Positions 48,054 through 56,988 of a stretch of 64,000 nucleotides of DNA are shown here, piece after piece. The notes under the pieces were generated by a model. That model made no database searches and was not told where the DNA came from. It saw only the letters and a list, made by a program, of their open reading frames with translations. Within the stretch, counting starts at the first letter, position 1; the number at the start of each line of letters is the position of its first letter. The DNA is from Actibacterium ureilyticum (GTDB lineage Bacteria; Pseudomonadota; Alphaproteobacteria; Rhodobacterales; Rhodobacteraceae), in contig NZ_NSBT01000037.1 in assembly GCF_002285435.1 (NCBI RefSeq), forward strand, positions 62,001 to 126,000, read 5' to 3'. The translations under genes were made by a program, and so were the position numbers.

Positions 48054-48971
48054 GCATAACCCGATCTCCCGATCTTAAGGTTTCGTTTAGCGCGATTCGC
48101 GGATTTCCGCCGTCTGTCCGTTTTTTGACGCCATCAATGGCGGGAATCGGTCAAGACTGATGCGAAAGTAAAAACACTGAAATACTGCGCTTCATCTTGT
48201 GGTTGTGCGGACGTAAAAAATCCAACTTGACTGCGGATTGTTCACGCTGAATCGACAAAAAGCCCGAAAACGCCGGTAAATGGCAGGTCAACACATCCCT
48301 GGCGTGCAGAACTGTTTCGAAAATGCGGTTTATCAAACTGAACAGTTTGAAAAGAGCGGGGCTGTGTGCGCGATCCGGAAACAATGCCGATTTTCAAACC
48401 TGTCCTTTCGGGCAGGTATGTGGCCAAATTTGGGCAACACCCCGGTCTGGATTGCCTTACCCCCCTGATTTTGGCCTTTGTGCGCTGCGGGCGGCGGGCT
48501 AGAAATGACCTGCCCGACACGAGACGAAGATCGATGTTCTCGCGGCGGCCACACGTGGAAGACGCATCAGAAGATGCGCAAAGGTACGGGTGCGCGGACG
48601 GGGTGACAAACCCATCGAACGTGCGTTTCCGACGCGAAATCTGCCAACCGCCATTCTGCGGTTTTCGCTTCGGAAAATCGGAATAGGACACCTTTGCAGC
48701 GCTTCTGAACCATGTGTGCCCCCAGGAACGTCCGCGTTTCGTCGGCGGGTCAGGAGGTGTGAGACAGCCAGATGCAAGAAATGCGTCTTGGGTAGCGTAG
48801 GCGATGCTTTGAGTTTTTTTGACCAGTGGGAATAGGGGAAGATCCGTTTCTCTGGCGTCTCACACACTCCTGTGTTTTCGGCCCCTGGCGGGGCAGTGTT
48901 CAAGTCGGCCCCGGGGGCGGGGTTTTGGTAACGGTGTCCGGGGGTGAGTGCCGGACAGGGGGTGGGGAAAG
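48054..48971. other. 918-bp intergenic region with an orphan 18-bp palindrome
   Basis: No frame here has coding-like composition. At 48333-48350 TCAAACTG-AA-CAGTTTGA is a perfect 8-bp inverted repeat, typical of a dimeric repressor site, with a half-site-like AACTGTTT at 48310. TTTTTT at 48120-48125 after GC-rich repeats may end the tRNA transcript. Base composition is lower in GC than the neighbours. It may carry a small RNA or be the trace of a lost gene. Confidence 0.45.
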
Positions 48972-49655
48972 ATGACGCAGAACCTGCAATCCGTTGCGGG
49001 GGCGGCGGAAGGATCCGGCAGGATCCGCGACGCATTTCACGACAATTCGACCATGGCCGGGGCGGTGACGCCCTGTTTCACGCCGGGAACCGCCATCGCG
49101 ACGCCGGTGGGCGAGCGCCCGGTCGAGGATCTGCGCCCCGGCGATCAGGTGATCACCCGCGACAATGGCATCCAGACGATCCGCTGGACCGGGCGCCGCG
49201 ATCTGGCCGCCGAACAGCTGGCGCGGGCAGCCGATCTGCAACCGGTGCTGTTGCGGCGCGGGGCCCTGGGCGACGGTCTGCCCGAGCGCGACATGATGCT
49301 GAGCCCCAATCACCGGGTGCTGGTCGCCAACGACCGCACCGCGCTTTATTTCGCCGAGCAGGAGGTCTTTGCCGCGGCGAAATATCTGATCAATCACAAG
49401 GGGATCGAGGGGGCGGGGCCGCGCCCCGTGCGCTATGTCCATTTCATGTGCGACCGGCACGAGGCGGTGCTGAGCAACGGCTGCTGGACCGAAAGCTTTC
49501 AGCCCTCGGGCGCGGCGTTGCAGGGGATGGGCAACGCGCAGCGGACCGAGATCCTGGATCTGTTTCCCGAGTTGCGCAAGGCGTCGGATGACGCGGCCTT
49601 TCCGACCGCCCGGCGCGCCCTGTCCGAGGCCGAGGCGCGCGCGCTTCAGCGCTGA
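48972..49655 (+). CDS. Hint (Hedgehog/intein) domain protein
   Basis: 227 residues from ATG 48972, with GGGGAAAG upstream. The Hint domain starts CFTPGTAIATPVGERPVEDLRPGDQVITRDNG and continues through LSPNHRVLV and AAAKYLINHKGI. Such domains self-process or modify attached proteins; in Rhodobacteraceae they are common as stand-alone or C-terminal domains of secreted proteins. There is no signal peptide. The last 10 bp overlap the convergent nucleotidyltransferase gene. Confidence 0.85.
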   Translation: MTQNLQSVAGAAEGSGRIRDAFHDNSTMAGAVTPCFTPGTAIATPVGERPVEDLRPGDQVITRDNGIQTIRWTGRRDLAAEQLARAADLQPVLLRRGALGDGLPERDMMLSPNHRVLVANDRTALYFAEQEVFAAAKYLINHKGIEGAGPRPVRYVHFMCDRHEAVLSNGCWTESFQPSGAALQGMGNAQRTEILDLFPELRKASDDAAFPTARRALSEAEARALQR

Positions 49656-50242
49656 CGCGCCTCCCACGCCTGCCAATCCTCTGGCGTGTCCAGATCGCGC
49701 AGCGCGCGGTCGTCCGGCAGCGCGATCAGGTCTGCGTCCTCGGCCGTCAGGATCGCCTTGGCGCCGGTGTCCCCGGTCAGCGCCGCAATCGCGGGGCAAA
49801 GCCGCCGGGGCAGGATCACCGGATGGCCCGCGCGCCCATCGGGCGTGGCCGCGCGGCAGACCCGGTCGGGCGCCCCCACGAAGCACGCAATCAGCCGGTT
49901 CATATCCGCCGTGGTGATATCGGGCATGTCGGGCAGGGCGATCAGCAGCCCCGCAAGGGCCGGCTCGCCCAGACAGGCCGCGGCACCGGCGCGGAGCGAT
50001 GCGCTCATCCCCTGGGTCCCGTCGATATCCGTCAGGGTCACGCGCGGCGCGGCGGCCAGCGTCCTGCGCCGCGCGGGCCGGTCGTGGGGCAGGGTGACCA
50101 GCACCTTTTGCCCCGTACCGCGCGCCCGCGCCACTTGGCGGGTCAGCAGCGGTTGCCCGTCCACCATGCGCAGCAATTTATCGTCGCCGCGCATGCGCGA
50201 CGATTGCCCCGCGGCGGGGATCAGGATCAGCAGCCGTGTCAT
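49646..50242 (-). CDS. MobA-like NTP transferase (molybdenum cofactor type)
   Basis: 198 residues. The nucleotide-binding loop LILIPAAGQSSRMRGDDKLL is characteristic of MobA/MocA. The middle has IALPDMPDITTADMN. Members add CMP or GMP to molybdopterin for molybdoenzymes. Whether it is a cytidylyl- or guanylyltransferase is not decided. It is alone, with a dispersed repeat just upstream. Confidence 0.82.
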   Translation of the reverse strand: MTRLLILIPAAGQSSRMRGDDKLLRMVDGQPLLTRQVARARGTGQKVLVTLPHDRPARRRTLAAAPRVTLTDIDGTQGMSASLRAGAAACLGEPALAGLLIALPDMPDITTADMNRLIACFVGAPDRVCRAATPDGRAGHPVILPRRLCPAIAALTGDTGAKAILTAEDADLIALPDDRALRDLDTPEDWQAWEARQR

Positions 50243-50280
50243 GGGCGCAGTCTAGCCCGCCCGACCGGTGGCGCAAGGCA

Positions 50281-50352
50281 AGGGGCGCTGCCCCTCTGTC
50301 CCGGAGCAGGCTCCGGGCCATTCACCCCGGAGTATTTCGCGGAGCAATGAAG
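50281..50352 (+). repeat. dispersed hairpin/GGAGTATTT repeat, copy 3
   Basis: AGGGGCGCTGCCCCT and CCGGAGCAGGCTCCGG hairpins are followed by CCATTCACCCCGGAGTATTTCG and GGAGCAATGAAGGG. The stretch GGGGCGCTGCCCCTCTG...CCATTCACCCCGGAGTATTTCG also occurs at 61750-61799. It lies between the divergent nucleotidyltransferase and the GcvT-dehydrogenase stop. Confidence 0.65.
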
Positions 50353-50362
50353 GGGGCCGGGA

Positions 50363-52771
50363 TCAGCCACGCATCCGGGTGCCATCGGGGTCGAAAAGCG
50401 GGGTCGTGACCAGCGTGGCGTCGCGCATCTGGCCGAGGAGTTCGATCTGCACCTTCAGCCCGTCGCGCGCCATCGCGGTCGGGATCAACCCCAGCGCCAC
50501 GGATGTGCCGGTGTGGTGGGCATAGCCGCCCGAGGTGCAGAAGCCCTGAACCGTGCCGTCGATCCAGATCGGCTCATGGGCGATCACGTCGGCATCGTCG
50601 GCATCGACCACAAAGGCGCAGAGTTTCCGCGCCGCGCCGCTGTCGCGTTCAGCCAGCGCCGGGCTGCGGCCGATGAAATCCACGGGTTTGTCGAAGGCGA
50701 TGAACCGGTCCAGCCCGGTTTCGGCGGCGGTGTAATCGGGGCTGTATTCGCGCAGCCAGGCGCCGAAGAACTTGTCCAGACGCAGGCTCATCATCGCGCG
50801 CATGCCGAAGGGCCGCAGGCCCAGGTCCTGGCCCCGGTCCCACAGGATCTGCCACAGCGCGCGTTGCTGCATCGGGTCGCAATAGATCTCGTACCCCAGA
50901 TCGCCGGTATAGCTGACGCGCTGCACGATGCAGTCGGCCATGCCCACGGTCATGCGCCGCACATCCAGGAATGCCATCGACGCCACGTCGGCGCGGGTGC
51001 AGCGCGCCAGCAGTTCGCGCGCGTTCGGCCCCGCGATCTGGAACCCCGTGCGCCGGTCCGAGATGTTTTCGACCCGCGCGCCATCGGCGGCGTTCTGCTG
51101 AAACCAGCGGTGATGCCAGGCCTGGCTGCCATAGCTGGCGGTCAGCTGGAATTCGGTATCGCTGAGGCAGGACACGGTGAAATCCCCGATCAGCCGGCCC
51201 TTGGGCGAGAGCATGGGTGTCAGGCTCAGCCGCCCCGGCGCGGGGATGCGGCCCGCCATGATCCGGTCGAGCCAGGCGCGGGCATGGGGGCCGGTCACGC
51301 GGAACTTGCCGAAATTCTGCAGCTCATTGATGCCGACGGCAGCGCGGACGGCGCGGACCTCGCGCGCGGTGGCCTCCCACGCGTTCGACCGGCGGAAGGT
51401 CGGGGTTTCATAGCGGGGTTCGTCCCCTTGGGCGAAGTAATTCACCACCTCCAGCCCGAATTGCTGGCCCCAGACCGCGCCCAGGCGATCGAAGATGTCA
51501 TACATCGGCGTGGTCTTGTTGGGGCGCGCGGCGGGCAGTTCCTCGTTCGGGTAGCTGACCGAAAAGCGGTTCTGGTAATTCTCGATGATCTTGGGGTGCG
51601 AGTAGCCCGGCGTGATCCAGTCGCCGAAGCGCGCGCAATCCAGCGCGAAACTGTTCTGCGCCGGTTCGCCCTCGATCATCCATTGCGCCAGGGTCAGGCC
51701 GACGCCGCCGCCCTGGCTGAACCCCGCCATCACCGCACAGGCGGACCAATAATTCCGCACCCCCGGCACCGGGCCCACCAGCGGGTTGCCATCGGGGGCA
51801 AAGGTGAAGGGCCCGTGGATCACCCGTTTGACGCCTGCGCGTTCCAGCACCGGGAAGCGGCGATAGGCGAATTCGATGCTGGCCTCGACCTTGTCGAGAT
51901 TGTCGGGCAGCAGTTCATGCCCGAAATCCCAGGGCGTGCCGTCCAGCGCCCAGGCCTCGCACGGTTTTTCATAGAACCCGATGCAGAGGCCCCGGCCTTC
52001 CTGCCGCAGGTAGCTTTCGCCGCCGGGGTCGATCACATGCGGGAATTCCGCGCCACGCTCGTAAATCTCGGGGATGTCGTCGGTCACGATATACTGGTGC
52101 GCCATCGGCAGCAGGGGGAAATAGATGCCCGCCATCGCGCCCACCTCGCGCGCCCAGAGGCCACCGGCATTGACCACATGTTCGGCATGGATCCTGCCCT
52201 TGTCGGTCACCACATCCCAGGTGCCATCGGCGCGCTGGTTGGTTTCCGTGACGCGGCAATGGGTTTCGATGCTGGCCCCGGCCAGCTTGGCGGCGCGGGC
52301 ATAGGCATGGGTGGTGCCCGACGGGTCCAGATGCCCGTCCAGCGGGTCGTAAAGCCCGCCCACGACACCGTCGATATTCACCAGCTCGGCGCGCTGTTTG
52401 ATCTCGGCCGGGCCCAGGATTTCGGTGTGCAGACCCATATAGCGATGCTTGGCACGCTCGGCCTTCAGCATGTCGAACCGCTCCTGGGTATCGGCCAGCG
52501 TAATGCCGCCCACATGGTGCAGGCCGCAGGACATACCGGTGATCTCTTCCAGCTCTTTATAAAGCCCGATCGTATAGCCCTGAAGCGCGGCCATATTAGT
52601 ATCGCCATTCAGCGTATGAAACCCGCCCGCCGCATGCCAGGTCGAGCCGCTGGTCAGCTCCGACCGTTCCAGCAGCATCACATCCGACCAGCCCAGTTTG
52701 GTCAGGTGATAAAGCACCGAACACCCGACGACCCCGCCGCCGATGACACAGACCTGGGTGGTGGTTTTCAT
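50363..52771 (-). CDS. FAD-dependent oxidoreductase with GcvT domains (dimethylglycine/sarcosine dehydrogenase type)
   Basis: 802 residues. The N-terminal DAO domain begins VCVIGGGVVGCSVLYHLTKLG, with the SGSTWHAAG segment where flavin attaches in relatives. The C-terminal half has the GcvT-like folate-binding domains (GKFRVTGPHARAWLDRIM, GDLGYEIYCDP, FIGRSPAL). The likely reaction is oxidative demethylation of dimethylglycine or sarcosine with transfer of C1 to THF. It is monocistronic, 11 bp beyond a dispersed repeat. The substrate could also be another N-methyl compound. Confidence 0.82.
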   Translation of the reverse strand: MKTTTQVCVIGGGVVGCSVLYHLTKLGWSDVMLLERSELTSGSTWHAAGGFHTLNGDTNMAALQGYTIGLYKELEEITGMSCGLHHVGGITLADTQERFDMLKAERAKHRYMGLHTEILGPAEIKQRAELVNIDGVVGGLYDPLDGHLDPSGTTHAYARAAKLAGASIETHCRVTETNQRADGTWDVVTDKGRIHAEHVVNAGGLWAREVGAMAGIYFPLLPMAHQYIVTDDIPEIYERGAEFPHVIDPGGESYLRQEGRGLCIGFYEKPCEAWALDGTPWDFGHELLPDNLDKVEASIEFAYRRFPVLERAGVKRVIHGPFTFAPDGNPLVGPVPGVRNYWSACAVMAGFSQGGGVGLTLAQWMIEGEPAQNSFALDCARFGDWITPGYSHPKIIENYQNRFSVSYPNEELPAARPNKTTPMYDIFDRLGAVWGQQFGLEVVNYFAQGDEPRYETPTFRRSNAWEATAREVRAVRAAVGINELQNFGKFRVTGPHARAWLDRIMAGRIPAPGRLSLTPMLSPKGRLIGDFTVSCLSDTEFQLTASYGSQAWHHRWFQQNAADGARVENISDRRTGFQIAGPNARELLARCTRADVASMAFLDVRRMTVGMADCIVQRVSYTGDLGYEIYCDPMQQRALWQILWDRGQDLGLRPFGMRAMMSLRLDKFFGAWLREYSPDYTAAETGLDRFIAFDKPVDFIGRSPALAERDSGAARKLCAFVVDADDADVIAHEPIWIDGTVQGFCTSGGYAHHTGTSVALGLIPTAMARDGLKVQIELLGQMRDATLVTTPLFDPDGTRMRG

Positions 52772-52901
52772 GGGATCGCTCCGCTGTTCTAGGGCCGCTT
52801 CCCTGCCAGCGTGGCCTTGCGGGGCGGGGCGGTCATGTCGAGTTGCGACAAATCATGTCGCTCACAAACCACCTCGCAGACACCAATAGGTGGCGCCAAA
52901 A

Positions 52902-52916
52902 TTAATTGCATGTTAA
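52902..52916 (+). promoter_or_regulatory. full CtrA binding site
   Basis: TTAA-TTGCATG-TTAA matches the CtrA consensus TTAA-N7-TTAA exactly. It lies 40-54 bp before the ATG of the Cys-rich exported protein, in an AT-rich promoter region. A third TTAA follows at 52923-52926. Confidence 0.55.
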
Positions 52917-52955
52917 GGTTTGTTAATTTCAGGCTTCGGGAAATTCATAATCCTC

Positions 52956-53195
52956 ATGGCGCGCTTAGCTGTGTTAACACTTCTAATGATTGTGAATTGC
53001 GATCCGCTGTTTGCCCAACAGAGTGGTAAGGCGAGTCTCAGAACGCTTTCTGATATGATCGGTTCAACCCAACCGAGACAGATTTATCCTGCCGCGTGTT
53101 GCAAAGTCTGCCGGAAAGGCAAGGCGTGCGGCAATAGCTGCATAAGTCGAGACAAGTCGTGCCGTGTAGGTGCGGGTTGCGCTTGCGACGGCTGA
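52956..53195 (+). CDS. small Cys-rich exported protein
   Basis: 79 residues from ATG 52956; a TTG at 52920 would give 91. A signal peptide (ARLAVLTLLMIVNCDPLFA-Q) is followed by a short linker and a Cys-rich tail ACCKVCRKGKACGNSCIS, then RDKSCRVGAGCACDG. The tail pattern CxxGKxCGxSCIxxxxxC recurs as a C-terminal module in exported proteins and nucleases of this bacterial group, from memory. The eight tail cysteines suggest four disulfides or a metal site. A full CtrA site lies upstream. Confidence 0.6.
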   Translation: MARLAVLTLLMIVNCDPLFAQQSGKASLRTLSDMIGSTQPRQIYPAACCKVCRKGKACGNSCISRDKSCRVGAGCACDG

Positions 53196-53200
53196 ATCCC

Positions 53201-54499
53201 TCACCGCTCCGGGATCAACCCCCTTGGGCTGAACCGCAGCACCAGCAGCAGGATCACCCCCATCGTCAGCAGCCGCATATGCGCCACGCTGTCCAGCAGG
53301 TGCGCCTTGAGCGCCGAGCCATCGGCCATGCCTGCGGTGATCAGCTGCATCAGGCCCGCGCCCAGCGGTTCGACCTGCACCCACAGGAACCAGATCAGGA
53401 ACCCGCCCAGCACCGCGCCCCAGTTGTTGCCCGACCCGCCCACGATCACCATCACCCAAATGAGGAAGGTGAAGCGCAGCGGCTGATAGGTGCCGGGCGT
53501 CAGCTGACCGTCCAGCGTGGTCATCATCGCGCCCGCGATGCCGCAGACCGCGCTGCCCAGGATGAAGATCTGCAGATGCCGCTTGGTCACGTCCTTGCCC
53601 ATCGCGCGGGCGGCGGTCTCGTTGTCGCGGATCGCGCGCATCATCCGGCCCCAGGGGCTGTTGAGCGCCTTTTGGCTCAGCCAGATCAGCCCCAGCAGGA
53701 CGGCCGCGAACAGCCCCGCATAGCAAAGCTTCACGAACAGGGTCGAGGCCGTGACCGGGTCCAGCCCGATCTCCGTGGCCCTGTCGACAAAATCCGCGCT
53801 GTTTTGCAGATCGACCTCGTACGGGACAGGCCGGGGCAGGCCGATCACGTTCTTCACGCCGCGCGCCAGCCAATCTTCGTTCTTCAGGATGGTGATGATG
53901 ATCTCGGCAATGCCCAGCGTCGCAATGGCCAGATAGTCCGACCGCAGCCCCAGCGCGGTCTTGCCGATGACCCAGGCCGCGCCCGCCGCCAGCAGCCCCC
54001 CCACGGGCCAGGCCAGCAGGATGGGCAGGTTCAGACCGCCCAGATAGCCGGTGACGGCGGGGTTCACGGCCTCGACCGCCTGCACGCCGGGGGTGAAGAC
54101 GCTGCGATAGATCACGAACCCCAGCGCCAGAAACACCGGCAGGCCCAGGTTGCGCAGCCGCCCCTTGGGCAGGCGTTTCCACAACACCACCGCCGCCGCG
54201 ATCCAGGCTGCGCCGATCGCCAGCCCGGCCATCACGCGCGCGCCGCCCGCCGACCAGGCCTCGGGCACCGGGGGCGTGGCGACCAGCACCGTGGCCAGCC
54301 CGCCAAGCGCCACGAAGCCCATCACGCCCACGTTGAACAGGCCCGCATAGCCCCATTGCATGTTCACCCCCAGCGCCATGATCGCTGAGATCAGCCCCAT
54401 GTTCAGGATCGTCAGGGCCGCGTTCCAGCTTTGCAGAAACCCGGTGCCGATGATCAGCAGGGCGACGAGGGCAAACAGCAGCGCGTCACGGCGGGTCAT
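53201..54499 (-). CDS. livM: branched-chain amino acid ABC transporter permease LivM
   Basis: 432 residues from ATG 54499, about ten membrane helices. The LivM fold is shown by ILNMGLISAIMALGVNMQWGYAGLFNVG, the SDYLAIATLGIAEIIITIL core and GRMMRAIRDNETAARAMGKD, the coupling helix that meets the ATPase. It ends in RFSPRGLIPER. It is the last gene of the liv operon, overlapping livH by four bases. Confidence 0.92.
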   Translation of the reverse strand: MTRRDALLFALVALLIIGTGFLQSWNAALTILNMGLISAIMALGVNMQWGYAGLFNVGVMGFVALGGLATVLVATPPVPEAWSAGGARVMAGLAIGAAWIAAAVVLWKRLPKGRLRNLGLPVFLALGFVIYRSVFTPGVQAVEAVNPAVTGYLGGLNLPILLAWPVGGLLAAGAAWVIGKTALGLRSDYLAIATLGIAEIIITILKNEDWLARGVKNVIGLPRPVPYEVDLQNSADFVDRATEIGLDPVTASTLFVKLCYAGLFAAVLLGLIWLSQKALNSPWGRMMRAIRDNETAARAMGKDVTKRHLQIFILGSAVCGIAGAMMTTLDGQLTPGTYQPLRFTFLIWVMVIVGGSGNNWGAVLGGFLIWFLWVQVEPLGAGLMQLITAGMADGSALKAHLLDSVAHMRLLTMGVILLLVLRFSPRGLIPER

Positions 54500-55509
54500 A
54501 CGGATTTCCCCTTGAAAAGCCCCGTGGGCCGGAACAGCAACACGATCACCAGAATGACGAAGGACACCGCGAATTTGTAATCGGTCGCCATCAGCTGGAC
54601 CAATCCTTGCGGCTCCAGCCCCTCGGGCATCAGATACCCCAGCACCTTCTTGAAGGCATAGGTCACCGTCACCTCGGAATAGGCGATCAGGAACCCGCCC
54701 GCGATGGCGCCCAGCGGATTGCCAAGCCCGCCCACGATGGCGCTGGCAAAGACCGGCAGCAGAAGCTGGAAATAGGTGAAGGGCTTGAAGGTCTTGTCGA
54801 GGCCGTAAAGCGTGCCCGCAACCGTCGCCAGCGCCGCCACCAGCAGCCAAGTATACATCACCACCCGGTCGGGGTTGATGCCCGACAGCAGCGCCAGATC
54901 CTCGTTATCCGAAAACGCGCGCATGGACTTGCCCGTGCGGGTGCGGTTCAAAAACCAGAAGAGCGCCGCCACCACCAGCACCGCCGTCACCACGGTGATC
55001 AGCTGCGTGCTGCGCAGGGCCAGCCCCTCATCCAGGCCGGTCATCTCCTTGAACTCGCGCGCCCGGATCACGAAGCGCGCGCCATCGGCAAAGCGCTGGT
55101 CATCGGGGCCGATGATGAACCGCACCAGCCCGTTCATGATGAACATCACGCCCATGGACACGATCACCAGAATGACCGGCGCCGCCTTTTGCCGGCGATA
55201 GAACTGGTACACCACCTTGTCGGTCGCCAGCAGCAGCGCGCCCGTCACCGCAATCCCCACCGGCAGCGCCAGCAGGGCGGTGGGCAGCGGGTCGATGCTG
55301 ACCCCCAGCGCCTGCAACCCCCAGGTCGCCAGCACCACCACCATCGTGCCAAAGGCCATCGTGTCGCCATGGGCGAAGTTCGAAAACCGCAGGATGCCAT
55401 AGATCAGCGTGACCCCCAGCGCCCCCAGCGCCAACTGGCTGCCATAGGCAGTCGCGGGGATCAGGACGAAATTCGCCAGCACCACAAGGGCGTTCAACAG
55501 GTCGGTCAT
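54496..55509 (-). CDS. livH: branched-chain amino acid ABC transporter permease LivH
   Basis: 337 residues from ATG 55509. Membrane helices with ALGALGVTLIYGILRFSNFAHGD, the MRAFSDNEDLALLSGIN coupling segment and GGLGNPLGAIAGGF are typical of LivH. The start overlaps the stop of the preceding exported-protein gene and its stop overlaps livM, so the chain is translationally coupled. Confidence 0.92.
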   Translation of the reverse strand: MTDLLNALVVLANFVLIPATAYGSQLALGALGVTLIYGILRFSNFAHGDTMAFGTMVVVLATWGLQALGVSIDPLPTALLALPVGIAVTGALLLATDKVVYQFYRRQKAAPVILVIVSMGVMFIMNGLVRFIIGPDDQRFADGARFVIRAREFKEMTGLDEGLALRSTQLITVVTAVLVVAALFWFLNRTRTGKSMRAFSDNEDLALLSGINPDRVVMYTWLLVAALATVAGTLYGLDKTFKPFTYFQLLLPVFASAIVGGLGNPLGAIAGGFLIAYSEVTVTYAFKKVLGYLMPEGLEPQGLVQLMATDYKFAVSFVILVIVLLFRPTGLFKGKSV

Positions 55510-55829
55510 TCGGCGGCCTCGCATTGGCCCAGATAGGTCACGACCATGGGCGATCCGGTCATCTGTGTGCTCAGCCGCGCGCCCTCGGGCAGGTCGGTCA
55601 GCAGATAGGTCGCATTGGCATCCTGCGCGACCAGCACCGGGCCATCGGCAAAGACCACCGCCAGATCGCCGAAATCCGTGACCAGCGTGGTTCCGTCGTC
55701 CGAAATCGTCACGCTGAACTGCGTGTCGGCACAGGCCTCGGCCTCGAAGCACTCGGTGGCAAAGGTACAGTCGCGCGCCGCGGCGGGCAGGGCGGCCAGC
55801 GCCGCCAGAACGGTCAGAACAGGTTTCAT
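55506..55829 (-). CDS. exported hypothetical protein inside the liv operon (A)
   Basis: 107 residues from ATG 55829, with a signal peptide (LTVLAALAALPAAA-R). The mature start is CTFATECFEAEAC (C-x5-C-x5-C) followed by beta-rich sequence and a C-terminal cysteine (LGQCEAAE). It is 1 bp from the next upstream gene and overlaps livH. The cysteine start resembles the neighbour's, so the two are probably divergent paralogues. Confidence 0.6.
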   Translation of the reverse strand: MKPVLTVLAALAALPAAARDCTFATECFEAEACADTQFSVTISDDGTTLVTDFGDLAVVFADGPVLVAQDANATYLLTDLPEGARLSTQMTGSPMVVTYLGQCEAAE

Positions 55830-55830
55830 C

Positions 55831-56199
55831 TCATCCCCCCTCCGTCGGGGCCGGGGCGTCCGATCCCCCGATGCAATGCCCGGCAAACCGCTTGCCGCGA
55901 TTGCCGTAATAGGTAAAGCCGCCATCCGCGGCCAGATCCAGCCAGTGCCCGTCAAAGGCCAGCAGGCGCCAGCGGCGGCCACCTTCGACGGCCTCGCGCC
56001 GGGCGGCATAAGGCCCCTGACGGTCGATCCACAACTGCGCCCGTGCGCCTTCGGCCCGAACCTCAATCTGCAAAGTCGAGGGCGCGCACATCCGCTCGGC
56101 ATCGCCCCGGCACTGGGTCTCGGCCACGCAGGTCAGCGGCGCGGCCCAGGCACCACAGGGCAGGACGGCCAGCAGCAGGATATGGCGCAACAGACGCAT
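55831..56199 (-). CDS. exported hypothetical protein inside the liv operon (B)
   Basis: 122 residues with a signal peptide (LLRHILLLAVLPCGAWA-A). The mature start is TCVAETQCRGDAERMC (C-x5-C-x7-C), and a beta-rich region and GKRFAGHCIGG follow. Three bp separate it from livF. Together with protein A it may be a periplasmic accessory of the transporter, or a passenger in the operon. No family recognised. Confidence 0.6.
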   Translation of the reverse strand: MRLLRHILLLAVLPCGAWAAPLTCVAETQCRGDAERMCAPSTLQIEVRAEGARAQLWIDRQGPYAARREAVEGGRRWRLLAFDGHWLDLAADGGFTYYGNRGKRFAGHCIGGSDAPAPTEGG

Positions 56200-56201
56200 C
56201 C

Positions 56202-56912
56202 TCAGCCCCCCAGGAATGTCCGGCGAACCTCGGGGTCGGCCAACAGCGCCTGCCCGGTATCGGTATAGGCATTGCGCCCCTGCACCAGCACGTAACCGCG
56301 ATCGGCGATCTCCAGCGCCTGGCGCGCGTTCTGTTCCACCATCAGGATGGAAATGCCGGTCCGCGCGACCTCGATGATGCGGTCGAACAGCTCGTCCATC
56401 ACGATGGGGCTGACCCCGGCGGTGGGCTCGTCCAGCATCAGAAGCTTCGGCTGCGTCATCAGCGCCCGGCCCACGGCCACCTGCTGGCGCTGCCCGCCCG
56501 ACAGCTCTCCGGCCGCCTGATTGCGCTTGTCGCGCAGGATCGGAAACAGGGTATAGACCTGCTCGATCGTGCCGCTGATATCGTCGCGGCGCAGGAAGGC
56601 GCCCATCTCCAGGTTCTCCTCGACCGTCATCGAGGTGAAGATGTTGTTCACCTGGGGCACGAACCCCATGCCCTTGGCCACGCGCGCCTGCGGGGACAGC
56701 GCGGTGATATCCTCGCCCTCCAGCCGCACCGCGCCGGTATGGATGTTCAGCATCCCGAACACCGCCTTCATCGCCGTCGACTTGCCCGCCCCATTGGGCC
56801 CCACGATCACCGCGATCTGCCCGCGTTCAACAGTCAGCGTGCAGCCATGCAGGATATCGGCGCCGCCATAACCGCCGGTCATGTTCTCGGCCGTCAGAAA
56901 GGGTTCCGTCAT
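56202..56912 (-). CDS. livF: branched-chain amino acid ABC transporter ATP-binding protein LivF
   Basis: 236 residues from ATG 56912. Walker A is VGPNGAGKS, the signature LSGGQRQQ and Walker B LLMLDEP are intact. The GMGFVPQVNNIFTSMTVEENL segment is typical of LivF. It pairs with LivG to energise transport. A dispersed repeat separates it from livG. Confidence 0.93.
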   Translation of the reverse strand: MTEPFLTAENMTGGYGGADILHGCTLTVERGQIAVIVGPNGAGKSTAMKAVFGMLNIHTGAVRLEGEDITALSPQARVAKGMGFVPQVNNIFTSMTVEENLEMGAFLRRDDISGTIEQVYTLFPILRDKRNQAAGELSGGQRQQVAVGRALMTQPKLLMLDEPTAGVSPIVMDELFDRIIEVARTGISILMVEQNARQALEIADRGYVLVQGRNAYTDTGQALLADPEVRRTFLGG

Positions 56913-56921
56913 GGGCGCGCC

Positions 56922-56957
56922 CCCTTCTTCTTGGTGCAAATACTCCCGCCGGAGGCG
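56922..56957 (-). repeat. dispersed GGAGTATTT...CCAAGAAGAAG repeat, copy 4
   Basis: On the minus strand: GCCTCCGGCGGGAGTATTTG then CACCAAGAAGAAGGGG, almost identical to copy 1 at 36748. It sits inside the liv operon between livG and livF. Confidence 0.7.
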
Positions 56958-56988
56958 TCCCGCCCCATCGGCCCGTGCAACATTTCGG

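Noticed and set aside
48242-48691. 149-codon minus-strand frame
   Set aside because: Starts at an arbitrary ATG, no coding-like pattern, and contains the orphan palindrome.
48499-49035. 178-codon minus-strand frame in the intergenic region before the Hint gene
   Set aside because: Composition is Arg/Pro/Ser-rich, no binding site, and it overlaps the start of the Hint gene.
50513-52792. 759-codon frame antisense to the GcvT dehydrogenase
   Set aside because: Shadow of a clear enzyme gene.
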